DNA from: an uncultured Erysipelotrichaceae bacterium | GTDB taxonomy: Bacteria; Bacillota_I; Bacilli_A; RFN20; CAG-826 | DNA: 33,969 nucleotides | Assembly (NCBI GenBank): GCA_900314585.1 | Contig: OMVV01000010.1 | Coordinates: forward strand, 1 to 33,969 | Direction: 5' to 3' | Shown: in pieces, positions 24,919 to 32,460 of the stretch | How the letters are laid out: the number at the start of each line of letters is the position of its first letter | Position numbering within the stretch: position 1 is the stretch's first letter | Notes under the pieces: generated by a model | What the model was told of the DNA's origin: nothing | Seen by the model: the letters and a program-made list of their open reading frames with translations, nothing else | Databases searched by the model: none | Made by a program: the position numbers and the translations under genes

Positions 24919-24940
24919 CTCCTTCCCAATTTCTTGGGAA
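24919..24940 (-). promoter_or_regulatory. SD and adjoining hairpin in the C11 leader
   Basis: TTCCCAA and TTGGGAA form a 7-bp stem with a 4-nt loop (24923-24940). The last two stem bases are the first two of the AAGGAG SD (24924-24919), so the hairpin could affect ribosome access. Confidence 0.35.
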
Positions 24941-25010
24941 ATTATTCTCCCCCATTCTTTTTTGTAAGTAAAGGTTTTTCATTTGACGCCAAAAATTATT
25001 TTTTAAAAAT

Positions 25011-25033
25011 AAAAGGCTGGCAAGTTGCCAACC
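25011..25033 (-). terminator. Terminator of the pyrophosphatase gene
   Basis: Minus strand: GGTTGGCAA-C-TTGCCAGCC (inner bases open as loop) followed by TTTTATTTTT, about 25 nt behind the stop. Confidence 0.8.
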
Positions 25034-25056
25034 TATTATTTATCACTTAGTGATAA

Positions 25057-27231
25057 TTATCTAACAATTAGACTCCAAATGGAGAAGCCGCTCTCGAGCA
25101 TTGGTGCCATGATAAGGGCAATGACGGACATTAGTTTAATAAGAATATCCATCGTTGGACCAGCGGTATCTTTAAGTGGATCACCGACGGTATCACCAGT
25201 AACGGCAGCGTGATGTTCTTCAGTGCCTTTAAGACCTAAAGATTCAATGTATTTCTTCGCGTTATCCCACGCTCCACCAGCGTTAGCCATAAAGATTGCT
25301 AACATGACTGAGCTTGCAAGTGCGCCGATAAGAAGAGCGCCTAAGCCTTCTCTACCAAGAAGGACACCAACAAGGATTGGGGTGACAACCGCGATGACAC
25401 CTGGAAGGACCATTTCTCTTAAAGAGGCTTTGGTCGCGATATCGATACAACGGTTGTAATCTGGCTTGGAAGTACCACGTAAGATTCCCTTGTCGTGAGC
25501 GAATTGAGAACGAATTTCAAGAACCATCTTGTTCGCAGCTTTACCAACAGAATTGATAACAAGCGCGGAGAATAAGAATGGAACCATCGCTCCAATTAAA
25601 ATACCAATGATAAATGGAGTGACATCAACCGCCATCATTGTCGATGAATTTGAAGCGGTAATATCTTCGATAAGACCACTAACTTGTCCAAAGGAGAGTA
25701 CTAACGCTAAAGCGGTAAATGTAGCAGAACCTGTACAGAAGCCTTTTCCGACTGCAGCAGTTGTGTTTCCAACCGCGTCAAGATGGTCGGTGATTTCACG
25801 AACTTCTGGACGTAAATTGGACATTTGGGCTAAACCACCAGCGTTATCACTGATTGGGCCATAACCATCAACTGAGATAGTAATACCAGCAGTTGAAAGC
25901 ATACCAACAGCGGCAAGACCGATACCATAAATGCCAAAGCAGAAGTAGGCAATGATGATACCAATCGCTAAAGCAATGACTGTCGCGCAGGTTGATTTCA
26001 TACCAGCTGCGAAACCAGAGATGATATTGGTCGCGTGACCGGTCTTAGATTCCTTCGCGATTTGTTTAACGGTTTTGTAATCTGATGAAGTATAAATTTC
26101 CGCAATTTTACCAACAGCAATACCACAGGCTAAACCAGCTGCAACAGCGCCAATCGCAAGTGGTGCAGCGTGACCTTCAACATTCATGAAGTTACCATTG
26201 CTATCTTTAAGATAGAAGATGGAGAGGAACACCGCCGCTAAGACAACGATACCAACGGCAATGTAAGTCGCGATATCAAGTGTTTTTTGTGGATCTTTCC
26301 AAGTTTTGGATCTGATGATAAATACGGAGATGATTGAGGCTAAAACGCCTAAACCTGCTAATGCAAGTGGGAAGATGACCAAACGGACGTCTAAGTCGAG
26401 CATTGACTTCTGTAAGAAGACAGTTGCTAAGGTAATCGCAGAAACGATAGAACCAACATAAGATTCACATAAGTCGGAACTCATACCAGCGATATCACCA
26501 ACGTTATCACCAACGTTATCAGCGATAGTGGCTGGGTTTCTAGCGTCATCTTCGGCTAAGTCAGCTTCGATTTTACCAACGATATCCGCGCCGACGTCAG
26601 CACATTTGGTATAAATACCACCACCAACACGACCGAATAAAGCAACCATTGAGCAGCCTAAGCCATAACCAGTGATGATGTGGCTAGCTTCTAAAACTGC
26701 TTCAATTGAGTTATTTCCGTTTGTTGAATAAAGGATGCCATAAGCACCAAAGAATAAACCGGTTAAGCCAATTAAGCCAAAACCGACAACACATAAGCCA
26801 AGAACTGCTCCACCGCTAAAAGCGACATGAAGAGCTTTTCCTAAGCCGTGTTTATCAGCAGCATCAGCTGTGCGGCTATTCGCGTTGGTTGCGGAAAGCA
26901 TACCAACTAAACCTGCTAAAGCAGAGAATGTTGCACCGACAACAAAGCAAATTGCTGATTGCCAACCAACTCCTTCCGCTTTTTCAAAAGCAGGAATGAA
27001 TCCTAAACCCACAAAGACTAAGGCTAGGACAATAACGAATGGAACGATAATTTTAAATTCTCTTTTTAAGAAGGTGATCGCTCCACTGCGGATGTATTCT
27101 GCGTTTTCTTGTAAATCTTTGTTAGCGACTTTCATGCGTTTGATTTTGTGGTAAATGAGATAGACATAACCAATAGTAATCAAAGCGATTGCCATGACGC
27201 AGATTAAGATAATTAGATTTATTTTTTCCAC
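25057..27231 (-). CDS. hppA: Membrane-bound K+-dependent ion-pumping pyrophosphatase
   Basis: 724 aa with about 16 hydrophobic helices. The active-site blocks [38 protein letters not shown] and DNAGG are intact. They bind Mg-PPi and couple its hydrolysis to cation transport. The segment [11 protein letters not shown] has Ala where K+-independent enzymes have Lys, marking the K+-dependent class; whether H+ or Na+ is pumped is not decided here. The start is GTG with AGAGG 8-9 nt upstream; the GTG gives [10 protein letters not shown] in homologue-like position. Single-gene transcript with its own terminator. Confidence 0.95.
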   Translation of the reverse strand: MEKINLIILICVMAIALITIGYVYLIYHKIKRMKVANKDLQENAEYIRSGAITFLKREFKIIVPFVIVLALVFVGLGFIPAFEKAEGVGWQSAICFVVGATFSALAGLVGMLSATNANSRTADAADKHGLGKALHVAFSGGAVLGLCVVGFGLIGLTGLFFGAYGILYSTNGNNSIEAVLEASHIITGYGLGCSMVALFGRVGGGIYTKCADVGADIVGKIEADLAEDDARNPATIADNVGDNVGDIAGMSSDLCESYVGSIVSAITLATVFLQKSMLDLDVRLVIFPLALAGLGVLASIISVFIIRSKTWKDPQKTLDIATYIAVGIVVLAAVFLSIFYLKDSNGNFMNVEGHAAPLAIGAVAAGLACGIAVGKIAEIYTSSDYKTVKQIAKESKTGHATNIISGFAAGMKSTCATVIALAIGIIIAYFCFGIYGIGLAAVGMLSTAGITISVDGYGPISDNAGGLAQMSNLRPEVREITDHLDAVGNTTAAVGKGFCTGSATFTALALVLSFGQVSGLIEDITASNSSTMMAVDVTPFIIGILIGAMVPFLFSALVINSVGKAANKMVLEIRSQFAHDKGILRGTSKPDYNRCIDIATKASLREMVLPGVIAVVTPILVGVLLGREGLGALLIGALASSVMLAIFMANAGGAWDNAKKYIESLGLKGTEEHHAAVTGDTVGDPLKDTAGPTMDILIKLMSVIALIMAPMLESGFSIWSLIVR

Positions 27232-27267
27232 TTTAAAATCCTCTTTTGCGACTTATCAATTCTATTA

Positions 27268-27284
27268 AAATAATTAAATTATTT
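27268..27284. repeat. AT-rich inverted repeat upstream of the pyrophosphatase gene
   Basis: AAATAATT-A-AATTATTT, a 17-bp perfect inverted repeat about 40 bp before the GTG start, in the promoter region. It could be an operator or simply AT-rich sequence. Confidence 0.3.
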
Positions 27285-27352
27285 CCACTATTTCATGAAA
27301 ACCGATATCGTTTGATGGGGTTTTGCAGAGTTTTTAGTTAAACAAAATAAAA

Positions 27353-27426
27353 TGGAGCACGCGGCGGGAATCGAACCCGTATAGCCAGCTTGGGAAGCTG
27401 GTGTTCTACCACTGAACTACGCGTGC
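27353..27426 (-). tRNA. tRNA-Gly(CCC)
   Basis: Minus strand cloverleaf GCACGCG...CGCGTGC, anticodon stem CCAGC/GCTGG with loop TTCCCAA (anticodon CCC), T-arm GGTTCGATTCC and encoded CCA. Second tRNA-Gly of the window. Confidence 0.95.
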
Positions 27427-27532
27427 GTCCTTACAATTATAATTGAGACAACCTAATAAAGAAAAGAAATCTAATCTTTCAACACACTATTTAAAAAAGT
27501 TATTGATATTGGGATTTGGATTATTTTAATTA

Positions 27533-28798
27533 TTATGGAAGAATCTCGTACCAACCAACTCGCGAACTAAAGATATCATATGATATTGTTCCCAAAGACC
27601 CGCTTTTGACAAGAACGTCATTTTGTTCAAAATCACACATGACTTTCTTTGTTTCAAGAATTGTCGCGTCTTCATATTGGACTTGGGCAGAAAACTGGCA
27701 CCAACTATTCGAATACAATTTAAATGTTGCAGTCGCCGTAAATGAATAATAAATTTTCATCGCGCCATAAGTTTCGAGTTCAAACCAGAACTTGATGTCA
27801 GTAACATCCATTTCACAATGGAGCGATGTTGTTGAGTAGTTACCCACGGTTGTAGTTACAGAATGAGTAAAATGCCACGGTACATCCGTCTCGTATATTA
27901 AGCCTATTGCTAAAATGGTGCATTCTGCACTAAGTCCACTAGCTGTATATACTCTTATCTTGGTTTTACCTGCATCAAGAACATTGAAAACTGCTTTAGT
28001 CTCGCCTTCGACGAATTGAATTATGTTTGGATCATCTGTTTCCCACCACGAATACTCAGATGTTGTTGTTGGATAAAGCGAATAATCAAGGCGATAGTTC
28101 TCAGTTCCAACTTGAACGGTTACCTCACTTTTTCGCATATAAATTGACGAATAGGGTTCTTTCACCTCAATTTCGCACGTCGCTTTTGTGCCGTTAGAAG
28201 TTTTTGCTTGGATTTTTGCGTTTCCACTTTGTTTTGCAGTAACTAGTCCTTTTTGATCAACTTCAGCAATGCTTTCATTTGAGCTTGACCATGTTACGTC
28301 ACGATTAATTGCGTTGTCAGGAAGAACAGTACAAGTTAATTGATGTGTAAAGCCAATTCCAATAGATAAGGTTGAATCGCTTAATTCAATTTCGGAAGGA
28401 TAATAATCCTTAATTGAATATTGCGCCGTATAGGTGATGTCGCTATAAACCGCAGATAATTTTGGGGTCCAATCTTTAAAAACATATGAGTATAAGTTAT
28501 CACTTTCTCTTGTTGGTTTTTGCCCATCATATGATGGCATTTCACCTTTTTGAACGTTTTTGTCAACCTCCAAAACTTCGCCATCATAGTTTTTCCAAGT
28601 TACAGTGAATAAATCGAGAACTTGAACAGAACTACTTTGAGATGATGAACTGTGACTAATTGAACTTGATGATGAGGATTGTATTTCTACAACACTTTTT
28701 GCTTTCTTTCCGCCCGACTTCGGCGAACTATTACAGCCTGTGAGCAACAAGGATGGTAAAAACAAAAAGATTAGATGCTTTTTCAAACTTGATTCCAT
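27533..28798 (-). CDS. Surface lipoprotein with InlB-type repeat and BIG2 Ig-like domains
   Basis: 421 aa from the ATG at 28798 (GGAG about 10 nt upstream). The signal peptide ends in lipobox LLTGC (Cys22). A Ser-rich, flexible linker (about 35-55) is followed by a Listeria-Bacteroides/InlB B-repeat-like domain (about 60-125, 'VTWKNYDGEVL...YTAQY'), a BIG2 domain (about 130-210, 'TWSSSNESIAEVDQKGLVTA'), a second Ig-like part and a C-terminal beta-rich region. Such proteins are adhesins or surface-interaction proteins. The promoter spacer is a CT dinucleotide repeat, so expression may vary by slippage. Confidence 0.8.
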   Translation of the reverse strand: MESSLKKHLIFLFLPSLLLTGCNSSPKSGGKKAKSVVEIQSSSSSSISHSSSSQSSSVQVLDLFTVTWKNYDGEVLEVDKNVQKGEMPSYDGQKPTRESDNLYSYVFKDWTPKLSAVYSDITYTAQYSIKDYYPSEIELSDSTLSIGIGFTHQLTCTVLPDNAINRDVTWSSSNESIAEVDQKGLVTAKQSGNAKIQAKTSNGTKATCEIEVKEPYSSIYMRKSEVTVQVGTENYRLDYSLYPTTTSEYSWWETDDPNIIQFVEGETKAVFNVLDAGKTKIRVYTASGLSAECTILAIGLIYETDVPWHFTHSVTTTVGNYSTTSLHCEMDVTDIKFWFELETYGAMKIYYSFTATATFKLYSNSWCQFSAQVQYEDATILETKKVMCDFEQNDVLVKSGSLGTISYDIFSSRVGWYEILP

Positions 28799-28826
28799 AG
28801 TAACAAATCTCCTGATATTAATTTTT

Positions 28827-28855
28827 ATTTTACAGAGAGAGAGAGAGAGATGCAA
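28827..28855 (-). promoter_or_regulatory. Lipoprotein promoter with (CT)n repeat spacer
   Basis: Minus strand: TTGCAT (28855-28850) and TAAAAT (28832-28827) stand 17 bp apart, and nearly the whole spacer is alternating CT (17-nt TC tract, 28850-28834). The -35 is weak. A change of repeat number would shift the spacer by 2 bp steps. Confidence 0.55.
28834..28850. repeat. Dinucleotide GA/TC microsatellite, about 8 units
   Basis: Seventeen bases of strictly alternating A and G on the plus strand, lying in the predicted promoter spacer of the lipoprotein gene. No other dinucleotide tract of this length was seen in the window. Confidence 0.9.
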
Positions 28856-28885
28856 GCACTTACTATGTAAGAGTGCTAACCACGA

Positions 28886-28908
28886 CAAAAAAGAACATCT
28901 GTGATGTT
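28886..28908 (-). terminator. Terminator of the mntA-hepT unit
   Basis: Minus strand: AACATC-ACA-GATGTT followed by C and a T-tract, about 30 nt behind the hepT stop. Confidence 0.7.
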
Positions 28909-28938
28909 ATGATTCTTTCTATTCCAGGTTTTTCTTAA

Positions 28939-29274
28939 TTACAAAAGATTTTTGAAGATGATTTCTAAATCATGAAGATCATTTGTTGCGGTTTCATAAA
29001 CAATGAGGAAATCTGTTTTTCCATACTCATGAACAATTCCGTTTCTAAAACCCATGATTTTTCCCCATGGAATGTGGTTGTGTTTTTCTTTGAATTCGGG
29101 AGATACGTTACTTATGTTCTCGATAAGCTGAACGAATCTGAACATTACTGCGTCAATTAATTCTCCGTCTTTTAAGAATTGTTCGTAACTTGTTCCTTCA
29201 ACATATTTTTCAATTGCTTCAATATTTTCGATTATCTTTCTAGCATAATAGTGATCATCTTTAATGTTATCCAT
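28939..29274 (-). CDS. hepT: HepT-like toxin (DUF86) of an MNT-HEPN pair
   Basis: 111 aa, all-helical. The HEPN RNase motif Rx4HxY appears as RNGIVHEY (about residues 92-99). In the MntA-HepT type VII toxin-antitoxin system HepT is the RNase toxin and is silenced when MntA transfers AMP to the Tyr of this motif. The gene overlaps the preceding MNT gene by 8 nt, the usual arrangement, and is followed by a terminator. Also preserved is 'FRFVQLIENI', typical of the family. Confidence 0.88.
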   Translation of the reverse strand: MDNIKDDHYYARKIIENIEAIEKYVEGTSYEQFLKDGELIDAVMFRFVQLIENISNVSPEFKEKHNHIPWGKIMGFRNGIVHEYGKTDFLIVYETATNDLHDLEIIFKNLL

Positions 29275-29746
29275 AAATTTTCACGCCATCTTTCATTATC
29301 TCGCTTACTAAATCGAGATTATCCTTCAGGTTTGAAAACCTCACTAAATCGATCCTTTTATGAAGGTTTTCTCTTATGGCTTCGGCTAATCCAGCAAACG
29401 CTAAACCTGTAAGCTTAGTGGCAATACATAAATCAACATCACTACTTTCTTTTTGATATCCTTTAGCATAGCTACCGAACAAATAGCAGAATTCGATTTG
29501 GTCTTTGTATTCTTTATCAAATAGTTCTTCAAGAATGGTCTTTATTTGTTCAATGCTTAATAATCCTTTGGTTTCAGTGATTTCACATTCTTCGATGATT
29601 GTTCTGATCATCATTGTTCTTTTAAAATCATCGCCATACTCATTATCCTTTTCATAACGAACATATGTTCTTAAAGGCATATTAAGAAGTGAAGCGGCTT
29701 TAGCTTGGGTTAAACCATATTTGGTTCTAACATCAAATAGATTCAT
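29267..29746 (-). CDS. mntA: MntA-like nucleotidyltransferase antitoxin with N-terminal XRE HTH
   Basis: 159 aa from the ATG at 29746, chosen for the GGAG 6 nt upstream (alternative ATG at 29773 without SD). Residues about 5-35 form an XRE-type HTH (YGLTQAKAASLLNMPLRTYVRYE). Residues about 75-155 are a minimal nucleotidyltransferase with GSYAKGYQKESSDVDL (GSx10DxD), which would AMPylate and so neutralise HepT. The HTH fusion suggests direct autoregulation; a 15-bp sequence occurs twice at 32-bp spacing just upstream. Overlaps hepT by 8 nt. Confidence 0.87.
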   Translation of the reverse strand: MNLFDVRTKYGLTQAKAASLLNMPLRTYVRYEKDNEYGDDFKRTMMIRTIIEECEITETKGLLSIEQIKTILEELFDKEYKDQIEFCYLFGSYAKGYQKESSDVDLCIATKLTGLAFAGLAEAIRENLHKRIDLVRFSNLKDNLDLVSEIMKDGVKIYG

Positions 29747-29770
29747 ATTTTTCTCCGCTTCAATAATAGA

Positions 29771-29817
29771 CATTTTGTCATATTGTTTCAATACTTATAT
29801 GCCATTTTGTCATATTG
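29771..29817. promoter_or_regulatory. Direct-repeat operator upstream of mntA
   Basis: CATTTTGTCATATTG occurs at 29771-29785 and again at 29803-29817, 32 bp apart (about three helix turns, same face of DNA). The first copy overlaps the alternative ATG of mntA. Likely binding site of the MntA HTH. Confidence 0.6.
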
Positions 29818-29899
29818 AATTTGATTAAATATGCCATTACCGGCTTTTCTAAAAGAAAGTATTGTTGATTTATTAGTTAATCTCGATTATTGCATGATG

Positions 29900-29946
29900 G
29901 CACCTCCACCAATATATACTCGGTAAAGATGTCGATTTGTTAAAAA
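29900..29946 (-). repeat. Duplicated leader, copy 1 (promoter and SD without a gene)
   Basis: 47 nt align without gaps to 32325-32371, nearly identical over the first 22 (one mismatch). On the minus strand it carries TATATATTGG and GGAGG. The ATG that follows reaches a stop after two codons, so no gene of its own remains. The rest of the 29792-30047 gap shows nothing else I can name. Confidence 0.55.
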
Positions 29947-30047
29947 TTAGCGAAAAAAAGCAAAAGATTTATATTATAAGTTTCAGATAAACTCGATGCT
30001 GGTAAGTGGTATCAATATCTTTTTTGTACTAAAATAAAAGAAAGAAA

Positions 30048-31358
30048 ATGAATTACGTAGCCGTTATTAATCTCATCTTCTTAATCATTAGCTTATTGCT
30101 AAGTCTATATACCTTCCAATTTTTATTCTTTGCAATAGTGGGAGTGTTTCGTAAAAGAAAATTCCCTCACTCTAAGGAGAAATGTCGTTATGGCGTTTTA
30201 ATCTCTGCAAAAGATGAAGAAAATGTTATTCCGCGTTTAATTAACTCGATTAGATCTGCGGATTATCCTCAAGATAAGTTAGATATTATAATAATCGCTC
30301 ATAATTGCAGCGACAAAACCGCTGAAGTGGCCCGTTCTTTAGGAGCGAACGTTATCGAGTGTCACGATCCAAAATCTAACACTTTAGGTAAAGCTTATAA
30401 CTATGCTTTTAAGCAAATTAATATAAAGGATTATGATGGTTTTGTTGTTTTAAATGCTGATAATGTCGTTGATAAAAACTTCTTTGAAAAAATGAACGAT
30501 GCTTTTGTTTATTTGAATAAAAACGAGACGATTGTCTCATTCCGTCACACCTTAAACATCAAAGACGGGGTGATGCCAGCATTATATAGTTATTATTTTG
30601 GCACAACATGTATCCTCGGCTATGCCGGAAGAGAAAACTTTAATGTGTCTTGTCGTATTACTGGATGTGGTTTTCTAATCCCAACTAGAATGGTTGAAAA
30701 TGGTTGGAATTATTTAGGGATTACTGAAGACATTGAATTTAGCGGAAATACAATTCTAAAAGGCAATACCATTCATTATTGCGATGAAGCCATCTTTTAT
30801 GATGAACAACCCTGTGATGTTAAAACAATGTGGTTCCAACGTCTAAGATGGGCAAAGGGCCAGTTCCTTGGTTGCAAAGAATTTTTCCCTAAAATGTTCA
30901 AAGCTTTATTTAAAAAAGAAAATAAGAACAAGATGTCTTTATTTGTCGCGATGACGTTCAATTCGTTTTTACCGCTCATCATGTTCTTCTTGTTTGTTCT
31001 TCAGTTCGCTTTACTACTGCTATCACCGCTATTTGGTATTTCGTTACAAGAAGTTTTTTTACACTGGGACTACAATTTGAATTGGTTCCAAAATTTATTT
31101 ATGTCACTTAATCTAGGCGGACTATTTTTGATGGCAAGGAGTTTGATCTCTAGTACACTTATCATCTATTTAATGGCAATGGGTGTTTTACTTGGTTCAA
31201 ATGGAAAATGGAAAAATCAAAGGAAATTACCGATGATTTTTGCTTTTATTCTTTTCCCGTTATTTATCTTCTGCCAGATTCCTTTAGATTTATGCGCGAT
31301 GCTACTACCCAATGTTAAGTGGCGAAAAATCCCACATGGCGTTAATAAACAACTCTAG
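30048..31358 (+). CDS. Membrane glycosyltransferase, family GT2
   Basis: 436 aa. One transmembrane helix at about residues 7-32, then a GT-A domain: SAKDEENVIPRLINSI, IIAHNCSDKT, NADN (Asp138, metal/UDP-sugar site), TED (227-229, catalytic base region) and QRLRW (264-268). Three further helices at about 292-330, 340-380 and 390-415 complete a processive-type GT2 similar to polysaccharide synthases such as IcaA/PgaC or BcsA. The product is probably a cell-surface or secreted glycan; the sugar is unknown. AAAGAAAG before the ATG is at best a weak SD. Single plus-strand gene among minus-strand genes. Confidence 0.88.
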   Translation: MNYVAVINLIFLIISLLLSLYTFQFLFFAIVGVFRKRKFPHSKEKCRYGVLISAKDEENVIPRLINSIRSADYPQDKLDIIIIAHNCSDKTAEVARSLGANVIECHDPKSNTLGKAYNYAFKQINIKDYDGFVVLNADNVVDKNFFEKMNDAFVYLNKNETIVSFRHTLNIKDGVMPALYSYYFGTTCILGYAGRENFNVSCRITGCGFLIPTRMVENGWNYLGITEDIEFSGNTILKGNTIHYCDEAIFYDEQPCDVKTMWFQRLRWAKGQFLGCKEFFPKMFKALFKKENKNKMSLFVAMTFNSFLPLIMFFLFVLQFALLLLSPLFGISLQEVFLHWDYNLNWFQNLFMSLNLGGLFLMARSLISSTLIIYLMAMGVLLGSNGKWKNQRKLPMIFAFILFPLFIFCQIPLDLCAMLLPNVKWRKIPHGVNKQL

Positions 31359-31369
31359 AACAATGCTTT

Positions 31370-31396
31370 ATAATGTATAACATTATTCCTTTTTCT
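31370..31396 (+). terminator. Putative terminator of the GT2 gene
   Basis: ATAATGT-ATA-ACATTAT (7-bp AT-rich stem) followed by TCCTTTTTCTTTC, 12 nt behind the stop. Weak stem. Confidence 0.45.
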
Positions 31397-31403
31397 TTCA
31401 CAC

Positions 31404-31859
31404 TTAACATATCTTGATCATATCCATTTCTAATTGCTGTCTAAAATAATCATCCATTTGTGAACCGATTGTGATGACATCAACATCTTTATTAAGTGCT
31501 TCAGAAAGTTCATCTACTAAAGCAGAATGTTTCCACAAGGTGTCAACGTCACCTTTATCACAATAAATATCGACATCACTATTCCTATTAGCTTCTCCCC
31601 TAGCGTAGCTGCCAAATAAGTAAACATCTTGAATGCCATGTTTTTGGATGATGGGTCTTATTCTTTCTTTGATTTGTTTGATTGTTAAAACATTTGGATT
31701 GATGTCTTCCAAAATTAAATTGGTTAAATAACCATTTCTATTAGAGACAGTATCTAATTTATCGATCAATTTGGTATCACTTCTTTTGATTCTAAATTGA
31801 TACATCTTGTAATTCTCTTTGTTAAAGTCACTTATGTATTTAGCACGTTCAGCATTCAT
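31404..31859 (-). CDS. MNT nucleotidyltransferase with N-terminal ribbon-helix-helix-like domain, no HepT partner
   Basis: 151 aa from the ATG at 31859, preceded by GAGG 9 nt upstream. Residues about 20-53 (YQFRIKRSDTKLIDKLDT) look like a ribbon-helix-helix DNA-binding part. From about 60 the MNT domain carries GSYARGEANRNSDVDIY (GSx10DxD), as in MntA antitoxins. No HepT/HEPN gene is beside it; upstream lies a DUF1016 fragment. A perfect 14-bp palindrome stands 17 bp before the start, a likely autoregulatory site. Either an orphan antitoxin or a partner of a gene elsewhere. Confidence 0.75.
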   Translation of the reverse strand: MNAERAKYISDFNKENYKMYQFRIKRSDTKLIDKLDTVSNRNGYLTNLILEDINPNVLTIKQIKERIRPIIQKHGIQDVYLFGSYARGEANRNSDVDIYCDKGDVDTLWKHSALVDELSEALNKDVDVITIGSQMDDYFRQQLEMDMIKIC

Positions 31860-31876
31860 AATAGGTTTCCTCATCT

Positions 31877-31890
31877 GTATGATATCATAC
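31877..31890. promoter_or_regulatory. Perfect palindromic operator in front of the MNT gene
   Basis: GTATGATATCATAC is its own reverse complement. On the minus strand it contains a TATGAT -10-like hexamer, so binding would block transcription. Candidate site for the ribbon-helix-helix part of the MNT protein. Confidence 0.6.
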
Positions 31891-31930
31891 ACATCTTTGT
31901 AAGTAAACCTGTCTAAAAACACAGGCGAAA

Positions 31931-32320
31931 TTAAGTGGTTATAAGTTGTTTGTTTTTCGACTTTTCTTCGATTGATGATTTGTGGTGAAGAATAATTAAA
32001 TTATTGGTCCAACTAATTTTTCTCACCAGTGGTGAGACAATTACATTGTCTCTATATGTTTCATAAAACTGGATCATCCTATATAAATTTGCTTTTTCAA
32101 AGCCTTTAATTGTTGGTAAGTTTTGTTTTATCTGTTCTGAAATTGATTCGATGGTTTTCTGCCCCCATTTTTCGGTTTTCATTTTTTCAGAAAGATATTT
32201 TCCGATTTCAAAATACATCGCAACAAGTTCTTCGTTAATCTTTCTATATGCATTATTTCGATGACTAGTTACCATCCTCACAATGCTGATGACTGCTTGC
32301 TTTTCTATATTGTCTTTCAT
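31931..32320 (-). pseudogene. Truncated DUF1016/YhcG-type nuclease gene (N-terminal domain only)
   Basis: 129 aa. The N-terminal DUF1016 domain is clear (RMVTSHRNNAYRKINEEL, MYFEIGKYLSEK, WGQKTIESISEQI, ISWTNNLIILHHKSSIEE) but the usual C-terminal PD-(D/E)XK nuclease domain, which makes the full protein about 340 aa, is absent: the frame ends after EEKSKNKQLITT. DUF1016 proteins accompany restriction and toxin-like loci. The SD (AGAGG) and promoter are intact and lie in the duplicated leader 32325-32371. Either a decayed remnant or a stand-alone N-domain. Confidence 0.75.
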
Positions 32321-32324
32321 ATAT

Positions 32325-32371
32325 GCACCTCTACCAATATATACTCAGCTTCAATGCTAATTTGTTAAAAA
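32325..32371 (-). repeat. Duplicated leader, copy 2 (promoter and SD of the DUF1016 fragment)
   Basis: Counterpart of 29900-29946. On the minus strand TATATATTGG and AGAGG precede the ATG at 32320. Nothing further is seen in 32372-32460. Confidence 0.55.
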
Positions 32372-32460
32372 ATAATAAAAAGTCCAACATCTTACGACAT
32401 TGGGGTTCTTTAGTATTTGCTAGATAAGTTCTTGGAATTATAGATTATATTTGAATACTA

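Noticed and set aside
24914-24982. N-terminal extension of the C11 lipoprotein from an upstream in-frame ATG
   Set aside because: It would put 23 polar residues before the signal peptide, while the ATG at 24913 has a strong SD at proper distance.
25529-27154. Several open frames on the plus strand across the pyrophosphatase gene
   Set aside because: They are antisense shadows of a strongly conserved coding region, without SD or recognisable products.
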